NCBI GenBank assembly: GCA_902729315.2
Contig: LR746278.1
Coordinates: 1,189,001 to 1,253,000, forward strand
Length of the DNA stretch: 64,000 bases
Source of the DNA: Spirodela intermedia
Lineage: Eukaryota; Streptophyta; Magnoliopsida; Alismatales; Araceae
Reading direction: 5' to 3'
This document shows, piece after piece, positions 27,804 through 38,236 of the stretch. The translations under genes and the position numbers were made by a program. How positions within the stretch are numbered: position 1 is the first letter of the stretch; every line of letters begins with the position of its first letter. The notes under the pieces are model-generated. The model searched no databases and was not told where the DNA came from. It was given only the letters and a program-made list of their open reading frames with translations.

Positions 27804-28850
27804 GCTAAATAGTTACAGAGAAAAGAAAAACAAAAAAAGTAAAATTTTATAGTCGATCTTCAACAAGTTTAGACTACATGACACAGAAAACAATCATCCA
27901 GTCAACCATTTAGACCTTGATCTACGCATTCTTGAGAGTTCAAGCTTCAATCACTCCCAGGATATCCTCCAATTGTGTGCACTTCCTCCTGGATAATCAG
28001 ACTGATGCGACTTTCAGGTGCTGCATTGTATAACTAAAACGGAGGAGATTTGAGTGCGGAGGCACCACACCATAAGAGAGTAACAAGGAACCCTGACACA
28101 AAACGTGCCAGCAAGAAGCGCCGACGAAGCCACAAAAAGGGGCGGCGGCTCACTCAGACAAACAAGGGAGCGGATTACTTAGAAACCTAAACAATGAACA
28201 TTGCGTAGAAGCCAGATGAAACGGAGCAGAAGCTCGCAAAATCGCCCGTCCAGGATAAAGGATGGCTTCTCCGAGGACTGACCGAATGGCATTTCGGCTA
28301 TGACATTGCAGTTAAGAACTTATAAAGACAACTTGCACGATTTCTTAGTAGTAACCAATAGGACAGGGCAGCTCTTCGATAGCTACAGCTTTACCGCCTC
28401 TTTGCTGAAGAATCGGCAAATATCCACAATAACTAATGCTCGAGCTAAAATCTTCCCATCCCTAGATTTTCTCCGACAAACATAACTCGATCAACACAAA
28501 ATAGACAGAAACATGTATCAAAAACACAGAGTCAGAAACCTCTGAGAGTGAAGGAAAAAGTAGAAACCTCTGGGAATCAAATAGCTGGTGAACTAGACTC
28601 CACCGGCACTTTATCGACGAACATATATACAGAATGGATCGCCAAGTACCAGACGCCACACCAGCTACAAGGAACAGAAACAGGAGAGAAAGAGAGAGGA
28701 AGGGAGGACGAGGCGTGCGATCTCACCGGGAAGCGGAGCTTGAGCACCATACACGACTCTCCCGGCAGCTTCACCCTTCCTCCGGCGAGGATCCGGCTAC
28801 TGAGAATGAGGAATTCGAAATAATGCAGAGAACCCTTGAATAAAAGTGGT
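27804..28850 (-). promoter_or_regulatory. Inferred 5' leader of the ICR gene with an intron
   Basis: On the minus strand an acceptor (ATTTAG) at 27806-27805 starts a short leader segment before the ATG at 27770. A donor after CTTCCCG (GT at 28726-28725) would end a first leader exon reaching about 28850. That first exon contains an ATG (MVLKLRFP frame) that runs open into the intron, so it could be an upstream ORF. Otherwise no feature is seen across 27.8-28.7 kb. Confidence 0.4.
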
Positions 28851-28859
28851 GTTTGAATC

Positions 28860-29035
28860 TAGCTTTGGAACCCGCGCCAACGGGAACTATTTATTTTAAA
28901 TAACTCCTATAAAGTACCACATATGTCAGAATAACGCTATACAATATTTATATATAAAATCAGGTATCCCAGCCCATATCACTACCGGGCCGGCCCATTA
29001 ATTCCCCTTCTTATCACTTCTTCCGCCCCAGCTCG
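28860..29035. promoter_or_regulatory. Bidirectional promoter between ICR and dihydroneopterin aldolase genes
   Basis: Fewer than about 200 bases separate the inferred leaders of the two divergent genes. The stretch is AT-rich, then has a GGGCCGGCCCATTA core (GGCCCA at 28992-28997). A CCG trinucleotide run lies in the adjoining aldolase leader (29047-29068), which ends at a good donor at 29109. Confidence 0.5.
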
Positions 29036-29796
29036 CCGTTCTCCTCCGCCGCCGCCGCCGCCCCGTCGATACATTGCGCCGCCGAACACCGGCGGCGGTT
29101 TGACACCAGGTACGTCCATGATTGATCACTCTCTCTTCGCTGATATTAGCCGGCACCGAGTGGTGCCACTGGAATGCGTAACCTGGCCTGGCCCCATCTT
29201 AGCTTCTGCTCGGGAGTGTACGGCACTCGTGTTCAATTGGAGCGACCTCTCGTGTTATGGGTAGCCTAAGATCTGTATGCATAATTATACGATTCCTTAT
29301 AGTGATGTAGGATGTGCTTGCTCAAGTCAATATTGTGGAGGTGGCAGCCTCTGGTGAAAAGTTGGAATCCATAATGCTCTACTCTTCGTCTATATCCATC
29401 GGGAAAAGTAGTCCACAATTATTTGATGAATCTGTGTGTATAAGAAGGAGATTATAAATCTAATCTCTGCAGAGATTTCTATTCCACAGATCCCATCAGA
29501 ATCTAATCTACATTTTATATTTAAATTAATTTAATCTTGACCCAGGTTCTACTCTGTTGCTTAGAGATGAAAAATGTAAATAAATAAATAGATGATTAAA
29601 AGGTAAGTTGCACTGAATCTTCGTCACTACTTCCATGCATCATTCAGTCTGATCAATGAAGGGCCCAAACTTTACGGTAGACAATGAAATCGCATCTCAA
29701 ATCAGCCTGAATATAAAATATCATTATTTTTTGTACTCTGAGGGACTACTGATGTATGGTCTAATACTGTCTCTCTGTCTATTCTCAGGCAACATA

Positions 29797-30924
29797 ATGA
29801 GTGGAAAGGATCTTCCCAGAGGGGACAAGCTTGTGCTTAGGGGCCTCAAGTTCCATGGATTTCATGGTGCCCGGGTAGAGGAGAAGAAGCTGGGACAGAA
29901 GTTTGTTATCGATTTGGATGCCTGGCTGGATTTACACGAAGCTGGTGAGACTGATAGTTTATCCGATACTGTCAGTTATACAGATATATACAGGTAATAT
30001 ACAGGTAACGGGACGTTTAGGCAAATCATTGATGTGAATAGGCTTCATTGACTAGATATTATCGTATCCGTGCCATATCTTTTGACCCCTTATCGAATAT
30101 ATATTTCTATGATATTTCCAAAGTGGTACATTCCCCTCAATTATCGTGGATCATTGAATTTGGAACGTTTGTGCTATCGGCACCTTTAATTATTCATGTT
30201 CATCATGTGGTTAGAAGTTTCTTTTTTATAAAAGAGGTCATTTTTTCTGCCTATCATTCCTTATAAGTGCGAGTAGTGATGAATACTCCAATGAAAGGGC
30301 TCTACAGCTCATGAAAATTGCCCAAATTTCTATTAATCTCGTGCTACCAAGCGCCAGATGAAAGTGTTGGATAGTAGCCCCCTGTCCTAACCTTTTGGAT
30401 CGGTCGATATGGAATTTTCTGATCCGATTCCAAAGGTTGCAGTGCCGTATGATTCTTGGGCAGAAGTATTATGTGATGAATACTGTGAAATGTTAAAATT
30501 TTGGTCATTTCTATGGCATTGTCAACATTACACCTGCTATGAATCGGTAGTCGTTTAACATTCTCGTTCTGAGATTATCTTTTCGAAAAAAGGGTTGTGT
30601 CATGCCCATCTGAAATTTTGTTGAAATTTCCTGAAAAAGGGTTGGACATTATCTTTTCCGATATTTATTTTTGTTGAGCATGTCTTGTTGAAAGAGCATA
30701 TTTTTCAAGTCTTGACCTTCCCAAAGTGCAGGATAGTCAAGGAAATCGTAGAGGGGCCATCGCAGAACCTTCTCGAGCGCGTAGCTCACCTCATCGCGAC
30801 TGCCACCTTAGCAAAGTTCCCTCAGATATCTGCTGTCAGGGTGGAGGTCAAGAAACCAAACGTTGCTGTCCATGGAACTATTGACTACCTTGGGATTGAG
30901 ATACTCCGATACCAAAACAGGTAA
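29797..30924 (+). CDS. FolB: Dihydroneopterin aldolase (folate biosynthesis)
   Basis: Cleaves 7,8-dihydroneopterin to 6-hydroxymethyl-dihydropterin and glycolaldehyde (EC 4.1.2.25) in the cytosolic pterin branch of folate synthesis. Two coding exons, 29797-29993 and 30732-30924, split within Arg66, give 129 aa, a normal length for the plant enzyme. Family motifs: FHGFHGARVEEKKLGQKF near the start (with catalytic-region Glu 28/29), SDTVSYTDIY, LLERVAHLI, and VEVKKPN carrying the conserved active-site lysine (K107). The ATG lies eight bases after an acceptor, so a 5' UTR exon at about 29040-29109 is implied, with a leader intron of about 680 bases. It is head to head with the ICR gene. Confidence 0.95.
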
Positions 30925-31685
30925 AAAAAAAATTAATGGAGGCTAAGCCGGTCAACGCTCTCTTGAAGACCAATATCATTGTTTTGTATATGTTATCTTC
31001 AATAATTACGCATTACGAACACTATGCTTGGCAATGGCAATGAATGGACAGAATTAATTGAACTGGTGGATCTTTCCTGAATAATCACTTAGCATGGATA
31101 CTAAGTTGAGACATTTCTTGCAGCATTTATACGCATATTTTATTTACCATGCATGAAACATCATAATTATTTACTCCACATCAGCACAATGCTAATTATT
31201 TCGAAGCTTCCAGTTAAATCAACAAGAAACAAAGGATATAAATAAAACAATCTGCACGAGTGGAATAAATAATTATAACATAATTACCAATAATCTGCGA
31301 GCTTTTTTATAAGATCTACGAGCGTATCTCCGATTCTAGAGAGAGAAGGAGATGAGGGTATCAGAGAGAACGACGCAGAAACATTCAGGCACAATACAGG
31401 CGTCGAGTCCACATAAATATCGCCTAGAGAGAAGGGAGAAGAAAGCACACCAACGTCCCTCGAATTTCAAATACAGCGGAGGTGGTGACGGGACGAGACA
31501 TTCTGCATGTGAACTTCTCTGACAGAACCCTCACATGGGATCTTATCAAGAGATCAACACGGAAACTCACAAAACAGCAACCTTCAGAATGGAAAAGGGC
31601 ATAGTTTTCCAAATGGGCAAGGGCTTCTGCACCGGCAGCAACCTCTCCCTTCTGCCTCTGGCAGGGATCCCAGTTTGTCCCCTTC
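30925..31685. other. Convergent 3' region between FolB and the 14-3-3 gene
   Basis: The region is AT-rich to about 31310, then a mixed stretch that would be the 14-3-3 3' UTR. The long minus-strand ORF at 31424-31885 is mainly the unspliced read-through of the last 14-3-3 exons. I see no independent gene. Confidence 0.5.
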
Positions 31686-34592
31686 TCACTGCAAAGTCTC
31701 CGCCAGATACAAGGAATGTTAGAGAAAGGGGAGAGAGAGAGTGGGGAGGAGTAGTGGGGAGAACTCACGTCTGCGTCTGCACCAGTCCTGCCAGTGCTGT
31801 CCCTCATGGAGTCTTCTGCTGGAGTCAAATTTCGAAAGGAGTTTATGCTAATGAAAAAGGTTGCAGCATTATAATCATCACGCACGAATATGGTAAAACG
31901 TTATTAATATATTCGTCCTACTTCTGCCAAATAATTTAGGCGGAAAAATATTTTATTATTTTTCTAGAATAATCTCACATTAGTAAGAGGAAACTAAACC
32001 TAAGGTCAAAACACACGAGTGCATAGCATTCATCTGTAATTAGTTTTAAATTGAACAACCCAACGAAAGTCTTCCAACAAATATGAGATTATTCTGACGC
32101 GGCCCCCTTCACATCCGTCCTGCTTCTCTCAAGTTCGGCCCGGTAGAATGATAGAGCGAGGTTCTGTAGGCCAAGAACACAACAGCAGACTCTGATATCA
32201 TATGAAACAATCGTACAGTCCAGCATATAATCAATTGGCGTAAAAGTGGAGAAACCCCCACATGTTTTAAACACGGGTTTAGATTATCCCAATCAGCGGG
32301 GAATTACTCTTACACACTGCAAGAGAAGGCATCATATCACTGACGTTATTTTGCCCAGAATGAATGACACACAGAAATGTCATGAATGATGGATGCCTAG
32401 ATAACAGAACGCTTCAGATGTGAAGGGGCTGAACAAGTTCAAATATAGAAAAATCGGCCTCAAGTCAGAATTCAACTCTTACCTGGGTCCTCAGAGATGT
32501 CAGAAGTCCACAAGGTGAGATTATCTCTTAAGAGTTGCATTATCAGAGTGCTATCTTTGTAAGATTCTTCACTCAGCGTATCAAGCTCAGAAATGGCTTC
32601 ATCAAATGCTTGCTTGGCAAGGTGGCAGGCCCTGCAAATAACCACGTGATCCACCAGATTAACATAACCCAGAACTTCAAACTGTGACTAACCCTGTACG
32701 GTGATGTCATCCATACCTCTCAGGTGAGTTCATGATTTCATAATAGAAAACAGAGAAATTTAATGCCAAGCCCAATCTAATTGGATGCGTAGGAGATAAA
32801 TCTGCTTCAGCTGTAGCGGTAGCCAACTGCAGAAAATTGATAAATCATCTTCAGGAACGTTATAATATAATCTAAACTGGTGGGAAAAAAATTGATGCAA
32901 AAGTTGGCAATACGCATTTGCCACTCTTGATGCTTCGGTGCTCTCCCCTCCACTCAACTATCGTAACCATGTAGAGGCATGGGATGGAGGGTTGCATGCA
33001 GTATGGACTTAAGAAAATATCATCCACGGAATTAAGAATGATAGCCAACTCTTTATTCTGTAGGACTTCCTTGTTAATGAGGGAATGCAAAGAAAACCGT
33101 TATACTAAGCAGCAGAGAATGGGAGTATTCCACAGGCCTCGATTGGTGTTTTATATATATATATATATATATAAAATTTATCCACCAAGCTCAGGGTACA
33201 ATTCGGACACAGGAGGAACCTGAAATCAGACTCTGGAAGAAATCCAATACCTACCCCCGAAGATCAGCCAAGTGCTACAGAAATCAATGTTAACAGAAAC
33301 AAATAATCCACGAAATAAAGTCGATGATATACCTGGAACAAGGGGAATTTTTAAGTTCCTTAATTTCACACAATAAACGTTTTATAAAAAAGAATATCCT
33401 TTGACTGCACAGTTCCCCAGTTCCCCAGTTCCCCAGTTCCCCAGTTTTCACAGACCATCCGGCACAGAGTTCTTAAAACAAAGGGGGAGACACGAATGAT
33501 ACCAGCAGTGGAAGTAAAGATAAACATTTTAGTCCTAAAAGATGTGCCACCATAAGAGGATACGTTAAAAAAAAGTATGTACTATAATGATGCATCTTCC
33601 TGCTGATATGATTCCAGCCGCAGTGCAACATTTGGACAACCTAATCTTATAGAACCCTAAAGTGTCAAATTGTGCAGAGAGAATGAAGCAATATCCAAGC
33701 TATGTCATGCTTAAAGATCCTCTGGCCTATGACACCACCAATGGGCTTAATCACAGAACATTTTTCTTATACATCAGATGTGCCTTTATGATTTATGTTA
33801 TGAAAAATGAAGTAAACGTAATACCTTTTTTATCCATACCCTATTGATCTTATGTTATCTGAGACGATAAACTAAAAAAAATGAACCAAGACAAAACAGC
33901 ATATTTTATGGGTTTTAACCAAACCTGATATGCTTTCAGCGACTGATCTGCAGCTTCCTTTTTCTCACCTCCTGCCTTAAACTCGGCGAGATAACGATAG
34001 TAATCCCCCTTCCTTCAGTTTCTCATTGCAGGTTAACGAGGGGAAAAAGGTACTGAAATAATTAAAACCCATAAAATTCACGAAAATCTCACATTTTGTA
34101 GTAGAACACAGAGGACTCTCCAACGGTGGACGACGGGATGAGATGCTCATCGATGACCGTCATAATGTCGCCGCAGATGGTGGAGAGCTCCGATTCCACC
34201 TTTTGGCGGTACTCCTTGATCCGGCGCGCGCTCTGATCGTTGCCCCTGGACTCCTCCTTCTGCTCGATGGAGCACAGGATCCTCCAGGCGGCCCTCCTGG
34301 CCCCGATCACGTTCTTGTACCCCACCGAGAGCAGATTCCTCTCCTCCACCGTCAGTTCCACGTCCAGCTTGGCAACCTTCTTCATCGAATCCACCATTTC
34401 TGCAAAAACAGAAGCCCAAAACGCCGCCATAACCACTAAGTTTAGACTCCCAGACCTCTCCCCCACTCCTCCCCAAAAACCCTAATTGGCTCCGGACGGT
34501 GTAAACGAGAACCGCTCACCATCGTATCGCTCGGCCTGCTCGGCGATCTTGGCGATGTACATCAACCTATCGCGCTCCTTCTGGTTGGCCAT
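31686..34592 (-). CDS. 14-3-3 protein (GF14 / general regulatory factor)
   Basis: Dimeric phosphoserine/threonine-binding adaptor that regulates client proteins in cytosol and nucleus. Exons: 34592-34520, 34399-34093, 34012-33925, 32826-32717, 32631-32483, 31818-31769 and 31688-31686; phases agree and give 259 aa. Signatures are intact: [10 protein letters not shown], the phosphopeptide pocket region [27 protein letters not shown], and the C-terminal block [20 protein letters not shown] followed by LTLWTSD. The C-terminal tail is short (about 20 aa) and variable, as is usual. The first three bases of the last exon are the stop codon TGA. The multi-exon structure fits the epsilon-type group, but I cannot assign an isoform. 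Confidence 0.95.
33151..33172. repeat. (TA)n microsatellite in a 14-3-3 intron
   Basis: About ten TA units within the intron between exons 33925 and 32826. Confidence 0.9.
33411..33444. repeat. Four copies of an 8-base unit (AGTTCCCC)
   Basis: A perfect short tandem repeat ending in AGTTTT, in the same 14-3-3 intron. No known role. Confidence 0.95.
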
Positions 34593-34929
34593 GGAGATCC
34601 GCTCCAGATCTGATCCCCTTCCTCTTCCTATCCCAAATCCTCCTCCACAACCCACTTCCCTTCCCCCTTCTCTCCGCTCCCTCTCTGTCTCAGACCTACT
34701 CCACGCGCTCCGGACTTTTCTCTCTCTCTGCTGCTTCGACAGCGAAAAGGCAAAAAAGGAGTCCCAAAGGATGGCCGCCGGTCTGACCCGGAAAATCGTC
34801 AGCCATTCGAGCCAATCGTTACTGCCTCCTCTGGGTCCCACGCCTCGTCACACCACCCCCCTTTTTTCTTCATTTGTTCTCCTAATTTGAATAACCATCT
34901 AATATTAGAACGTTCCACTGGCCAATGCC

Positions 34930-35290
34930 CACAGCCAGAATCGGCCCAGGCTGGACTCGACCGACCCGGGCCACCTCCTCCAAGCCAGGCCCATACTTCC
35001 CAACCGGTCCGGCCCATTATCCCTAAGTGATAAGAGGAAGAGGATTGAATAAATAACTATATAAAGGATGGTGGTGATGAACTATTTTTTTTAGAAAAAA
35101 ATTATTAAAACGGTGGAGAAATGAAGAGATGACACGATTTTTCCCGAGTTCGTTCGAAGAAATCACTGTTCAGAAGGACGATTGGACTTAAGATAATGGG
35201 CCCAAAAGTATGGCCAAATAAGCGTTGCGTCGAAAGCAAGCCCAACCTTACGATTCCCAGGCCGGCCCAAATAGACCCATAAAGAGAGAG
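34930..35290. promoter_or_regulatory. GGCCCA-rich upstream region of the 14-3-3 gene
   Basis: Site II-type boxes occur at 34943-34948, 34988-34993, 35011-35016, 35197-35202 and 35264-35269, in the 350-700 bases upstream of the 14-3-3 ATG. Such clusters are typical of broadly expressed plant genes. The leader itself (34593-34760) is CT-rich. Confidence 0.5.
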
Positions 35291-35299
35291 ACAGAGAGG

Positions 35300-37274
35300 T
35301 TTGTCTCATCGGGCGTTGGGAAGGGCCATTAATCACTCATAGATGTGGCGATAATATCAATAAAGCCACCAGCTTTATTCTAATATCGCGGAAGGGAACG
35401 CCCCCAAGACCGTCAAGTTGAGTGGAACTAACTGGATGGATGATGTTGCCAAATCTAATCAACTGGGCAGAAGCTTCTGGTCGTCGGATTTTATTATAAT
35501 ACTCGCCAGAGACGGCCTCTGGGCGAGGCGAAGAGCTGGAGATTGAGAGGGAGGGAACGGCGGCGCTTTGGGTTTATTATATCGGCTCCGCCGGCGGCGG
35601 CGGCGCAACATGGGCTGGCGGACGATGACCGCCGGAGAAAAGAAGGAAAAGAAAATCCCCATCCTTCTCTCTCACACACTCTTTCTCTATCTATCTATCT
35701 CTATCTCTGTCTGTCTCCCTCTACAATGAGGGAGGAAGGGGCGTTGTCCTGGTGCAGAGAATTCCTCTTCCCCGGGCCGGGATAAGCATAACAATGAAGA
35801 GGATGGGGATGGGAGAGGGGGAGGGCTGATGGTCCCCTGAATGGTTTGGTTGGACGGGAGGGAGGAAGGGCTATCCGGGCTGGTGTTCAATTCCTCCACT
35901 TGGATAAGTTTGACTTTCTCGAAGCCCGGAAGAAGGGGAACAACGTTTGACCTCCGCATTCCATTAATACGGTGGGAAGATGTCGGTGGAGGAAAATTAT
36001 GGACGTTAAAAAAGTATTTTTTTCATATTAGTCTGCTTTCGTTCTTGAAGTCCACCAAAATAGGGAGAAAAGAGAGCGGTTGTGTGGATGAAACTTTGGG
36101 TAATTATTTGAGCCTAGTATTGGGTCAAACTAATAATTGGGATGAAAAAAAATGGATTTTTATGGCAGCAGATTCCCTATTTTATGTCATTAATATCAAT
36201 TTTTTGTGGGTAAATATTAAAATTTTATTCCCTGTTCCAAAAATAATAATTCTCAATTAGTATAATATTTTGATGAAACATTTGGGTCCAACTGACCTAG
36301 TTAAAGTAATGGTGATGATCAAGTGTAACAGCCTATTCCACACCATTAATGACCGAAAAGTAGCCCCTAATGGTGATGATGATGACGATGATTGTAGATC
36401 ATTGTGATCGTGACCTTGTGCCTTGAAGTAGGGACAAGAGGAACTTGGGGCAATCGTTCTTTAGCTATAGTTACTGATATATGCCATATATAGTAAGCCA
36501 TATGCACTCACAAGTTTCCATTTCTGATATCAGGTCAACCCACGCCCTAATTAATTTTCCCCCATTTGTATGGTCAACGTTGATTTTTAATAAAGGTGTA
36601 TATAAAAACACCCAAAATAGTAGTTCGAACACAATGAGAAGAGATGGTCACCCTTATTTAATGCCCAATGTTTATGAACAATTCTAGAAAATTCTAGAAG
36701 GGGAGTCCAATCATGGTCATCGATAGTGCTAGACTCTAACATCTTATTTTACCACCAACATTTATTAAGTAAATGCTAATTATGGAAGGGTAGTATGGTC
36801 CAAGTGCTAGAACCTAACAGGTGTCATTTCCCTTATTTGTGAACAATATATATTTAAATATATATTTAAATATAAGAAGTCTCAATATCTTGAGGAGGAG
36901 GCCAATCACAAGTAATCATTACAAAATATAATTAGTAAAAATGAAAAGGACCTAAATATCTTGTTAATATATTTATTAAGGATATATACTGTAAGAAAAG
37001 GCCCTAAAATCTAGAGCTGATTACCAATAGGGCTAGATTTTAAGATCAGGCATGTTCCTTTAATCAGGAGCGATAATATATTTAGTAAAATAATATGCCA
37101 GAATTCAAGGAGCGGCTGTGAGTACAAACACGTGGCATGCCTTTTTCTATGAACAGGATACGTTTTGTGAAAATGCCCCCGCGTGCTCTGTACACACTTG
37201 CACGGAGCACGAAATTAGACCCTGACGCACCGGCGGGGGGTCGTCGCGGCCTCTCATACAGGATAAGGAACCTC

Positions 37275-37320
<46 letters not shown>

Positions 37321-37620
37321 AACCAGTCTGCAGAGCCGCGCTTTCTGAGCCCCTTTAGCATCCGGAGGGCCACGTCGTGGACGGCGAGCGGCCGGGGGAG
37401 GGCTGCCTTCGACGGCGGCCACTGGCGGCGGCTTCTCAGTGCGGGGAACCCCTCCACGATTGCCGTCATCTCCGCTTCTGGTGCTCGTGGGGGGGAGGGG
37501 GGGAGAGAGCTCACGAACGACAGTCTCTCCAGGGTCCGTCCCGGCGGCGGCGACGACTCCGCGCCGCCGCGCGCGTTGTGAGTGGCCACAATTATTGGCC
37601 ATTTTTAACGACAAAAGTAG

Positions 37621-37654
<34 letters not shown>

Positions 37655-38236
37655 GGGGGAGGGGGGTGGGGAGAAAGTGGTCGCTTTTGAGGTGTGGGAG
37701 AAAATGGGGAAAGAAGGAGGGGAAGGGGGGTGGGCCACAGGGTCGATGACGGCGCTGCGAGTCCTGCCAACTCCGGCAACCCCGTGGCGGCCGTCGAGTG
37801 GGTTAAACGGCGCAGACGCCGGCCGTTAAATAAATTAGGAAGCGGGGGAATCAGACCTGCGGAGCGGGTACGTGTCAGTTGCAGAATTAATGACAGAGCT
37901 CCAATACCCTGTCCTTCGACGAAATCCCGACGTCAGCTGACACGTCGCGGCCCCTCAGCGGAGAGAGAGAGAGAGAGCGGTAAGGGCTAAAACTGGTTCA
38001 TGATCACATGGCACACCATGTGGCGACAAAAATCCACCCTCTCCACATCTCTATCTCTTTCTCTGCGACCTGCTTCGGCCTGACCTCGCTGCCCCCTTTC
38101 TGCTGCCTCTTCGGCAGATTCTCGCTTCGCCGCCCCACGGGCAGGCGGCGCCGCTCCTCCGCGCGCTTCGGAGGTCGATGGGGGAGATGAATTGGGGGTA
38201 AAGCCGACCAGCGACGGCCGAGTGTAGTCGAGAGGG
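35300..38236. other. Intergenic region upstream of MAX2
   Basis: 35.45-35.95 kb is GC-richer with GCC and TCTA short repeats and small ORFs on both strands, none recognised. 36.0-37.1 kb is AT-rich and featureless apart from an ATATTTAAATAT-like palindromic run near 36850. 37.15-38.23 kb is the MAX2 upstream region, with three GA/CT arrays and strongly GC-rich DNA. ORFs of up to 210 codons there are low-complexity products of these arrays and GC bias. Confidence 0.5.
37277..37315. repeat. (TC)n microsatellite upstream of MAX2
   Basis: A long, nearly perfect CT run about 0.9 kb before the MAX2 ATG. Opposite-phase GA runs follow at 37625-37651 and 37961-37977. Confidence 0.95.

Noticed and set aside
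31424-31885. 153-codon minus-strand ORF as a separate gene
   Set aside because: It is the unspliced continuation of the 14-3-3 penultimate exon into the intron and 3' UTR.
33411-33444. CRISPR-like short repeat cluster
   Set aside because: Direct 8-base units with no spacers in a plant intron; it is a simple tandem repeat.
34147-34476. 109-codon minus-strand ORF in another frame over a 14-3-3 exon
   Set aside because: The 14-3-3 frame over the same bases is unmistakable and phase-consistent.
37147-37779. 210-codon minus-strand ORF upstream of MAX2
   Set aside because: Composed of translated CT/GA arrays and GC-rich low-complexity sequence; no family similarity.
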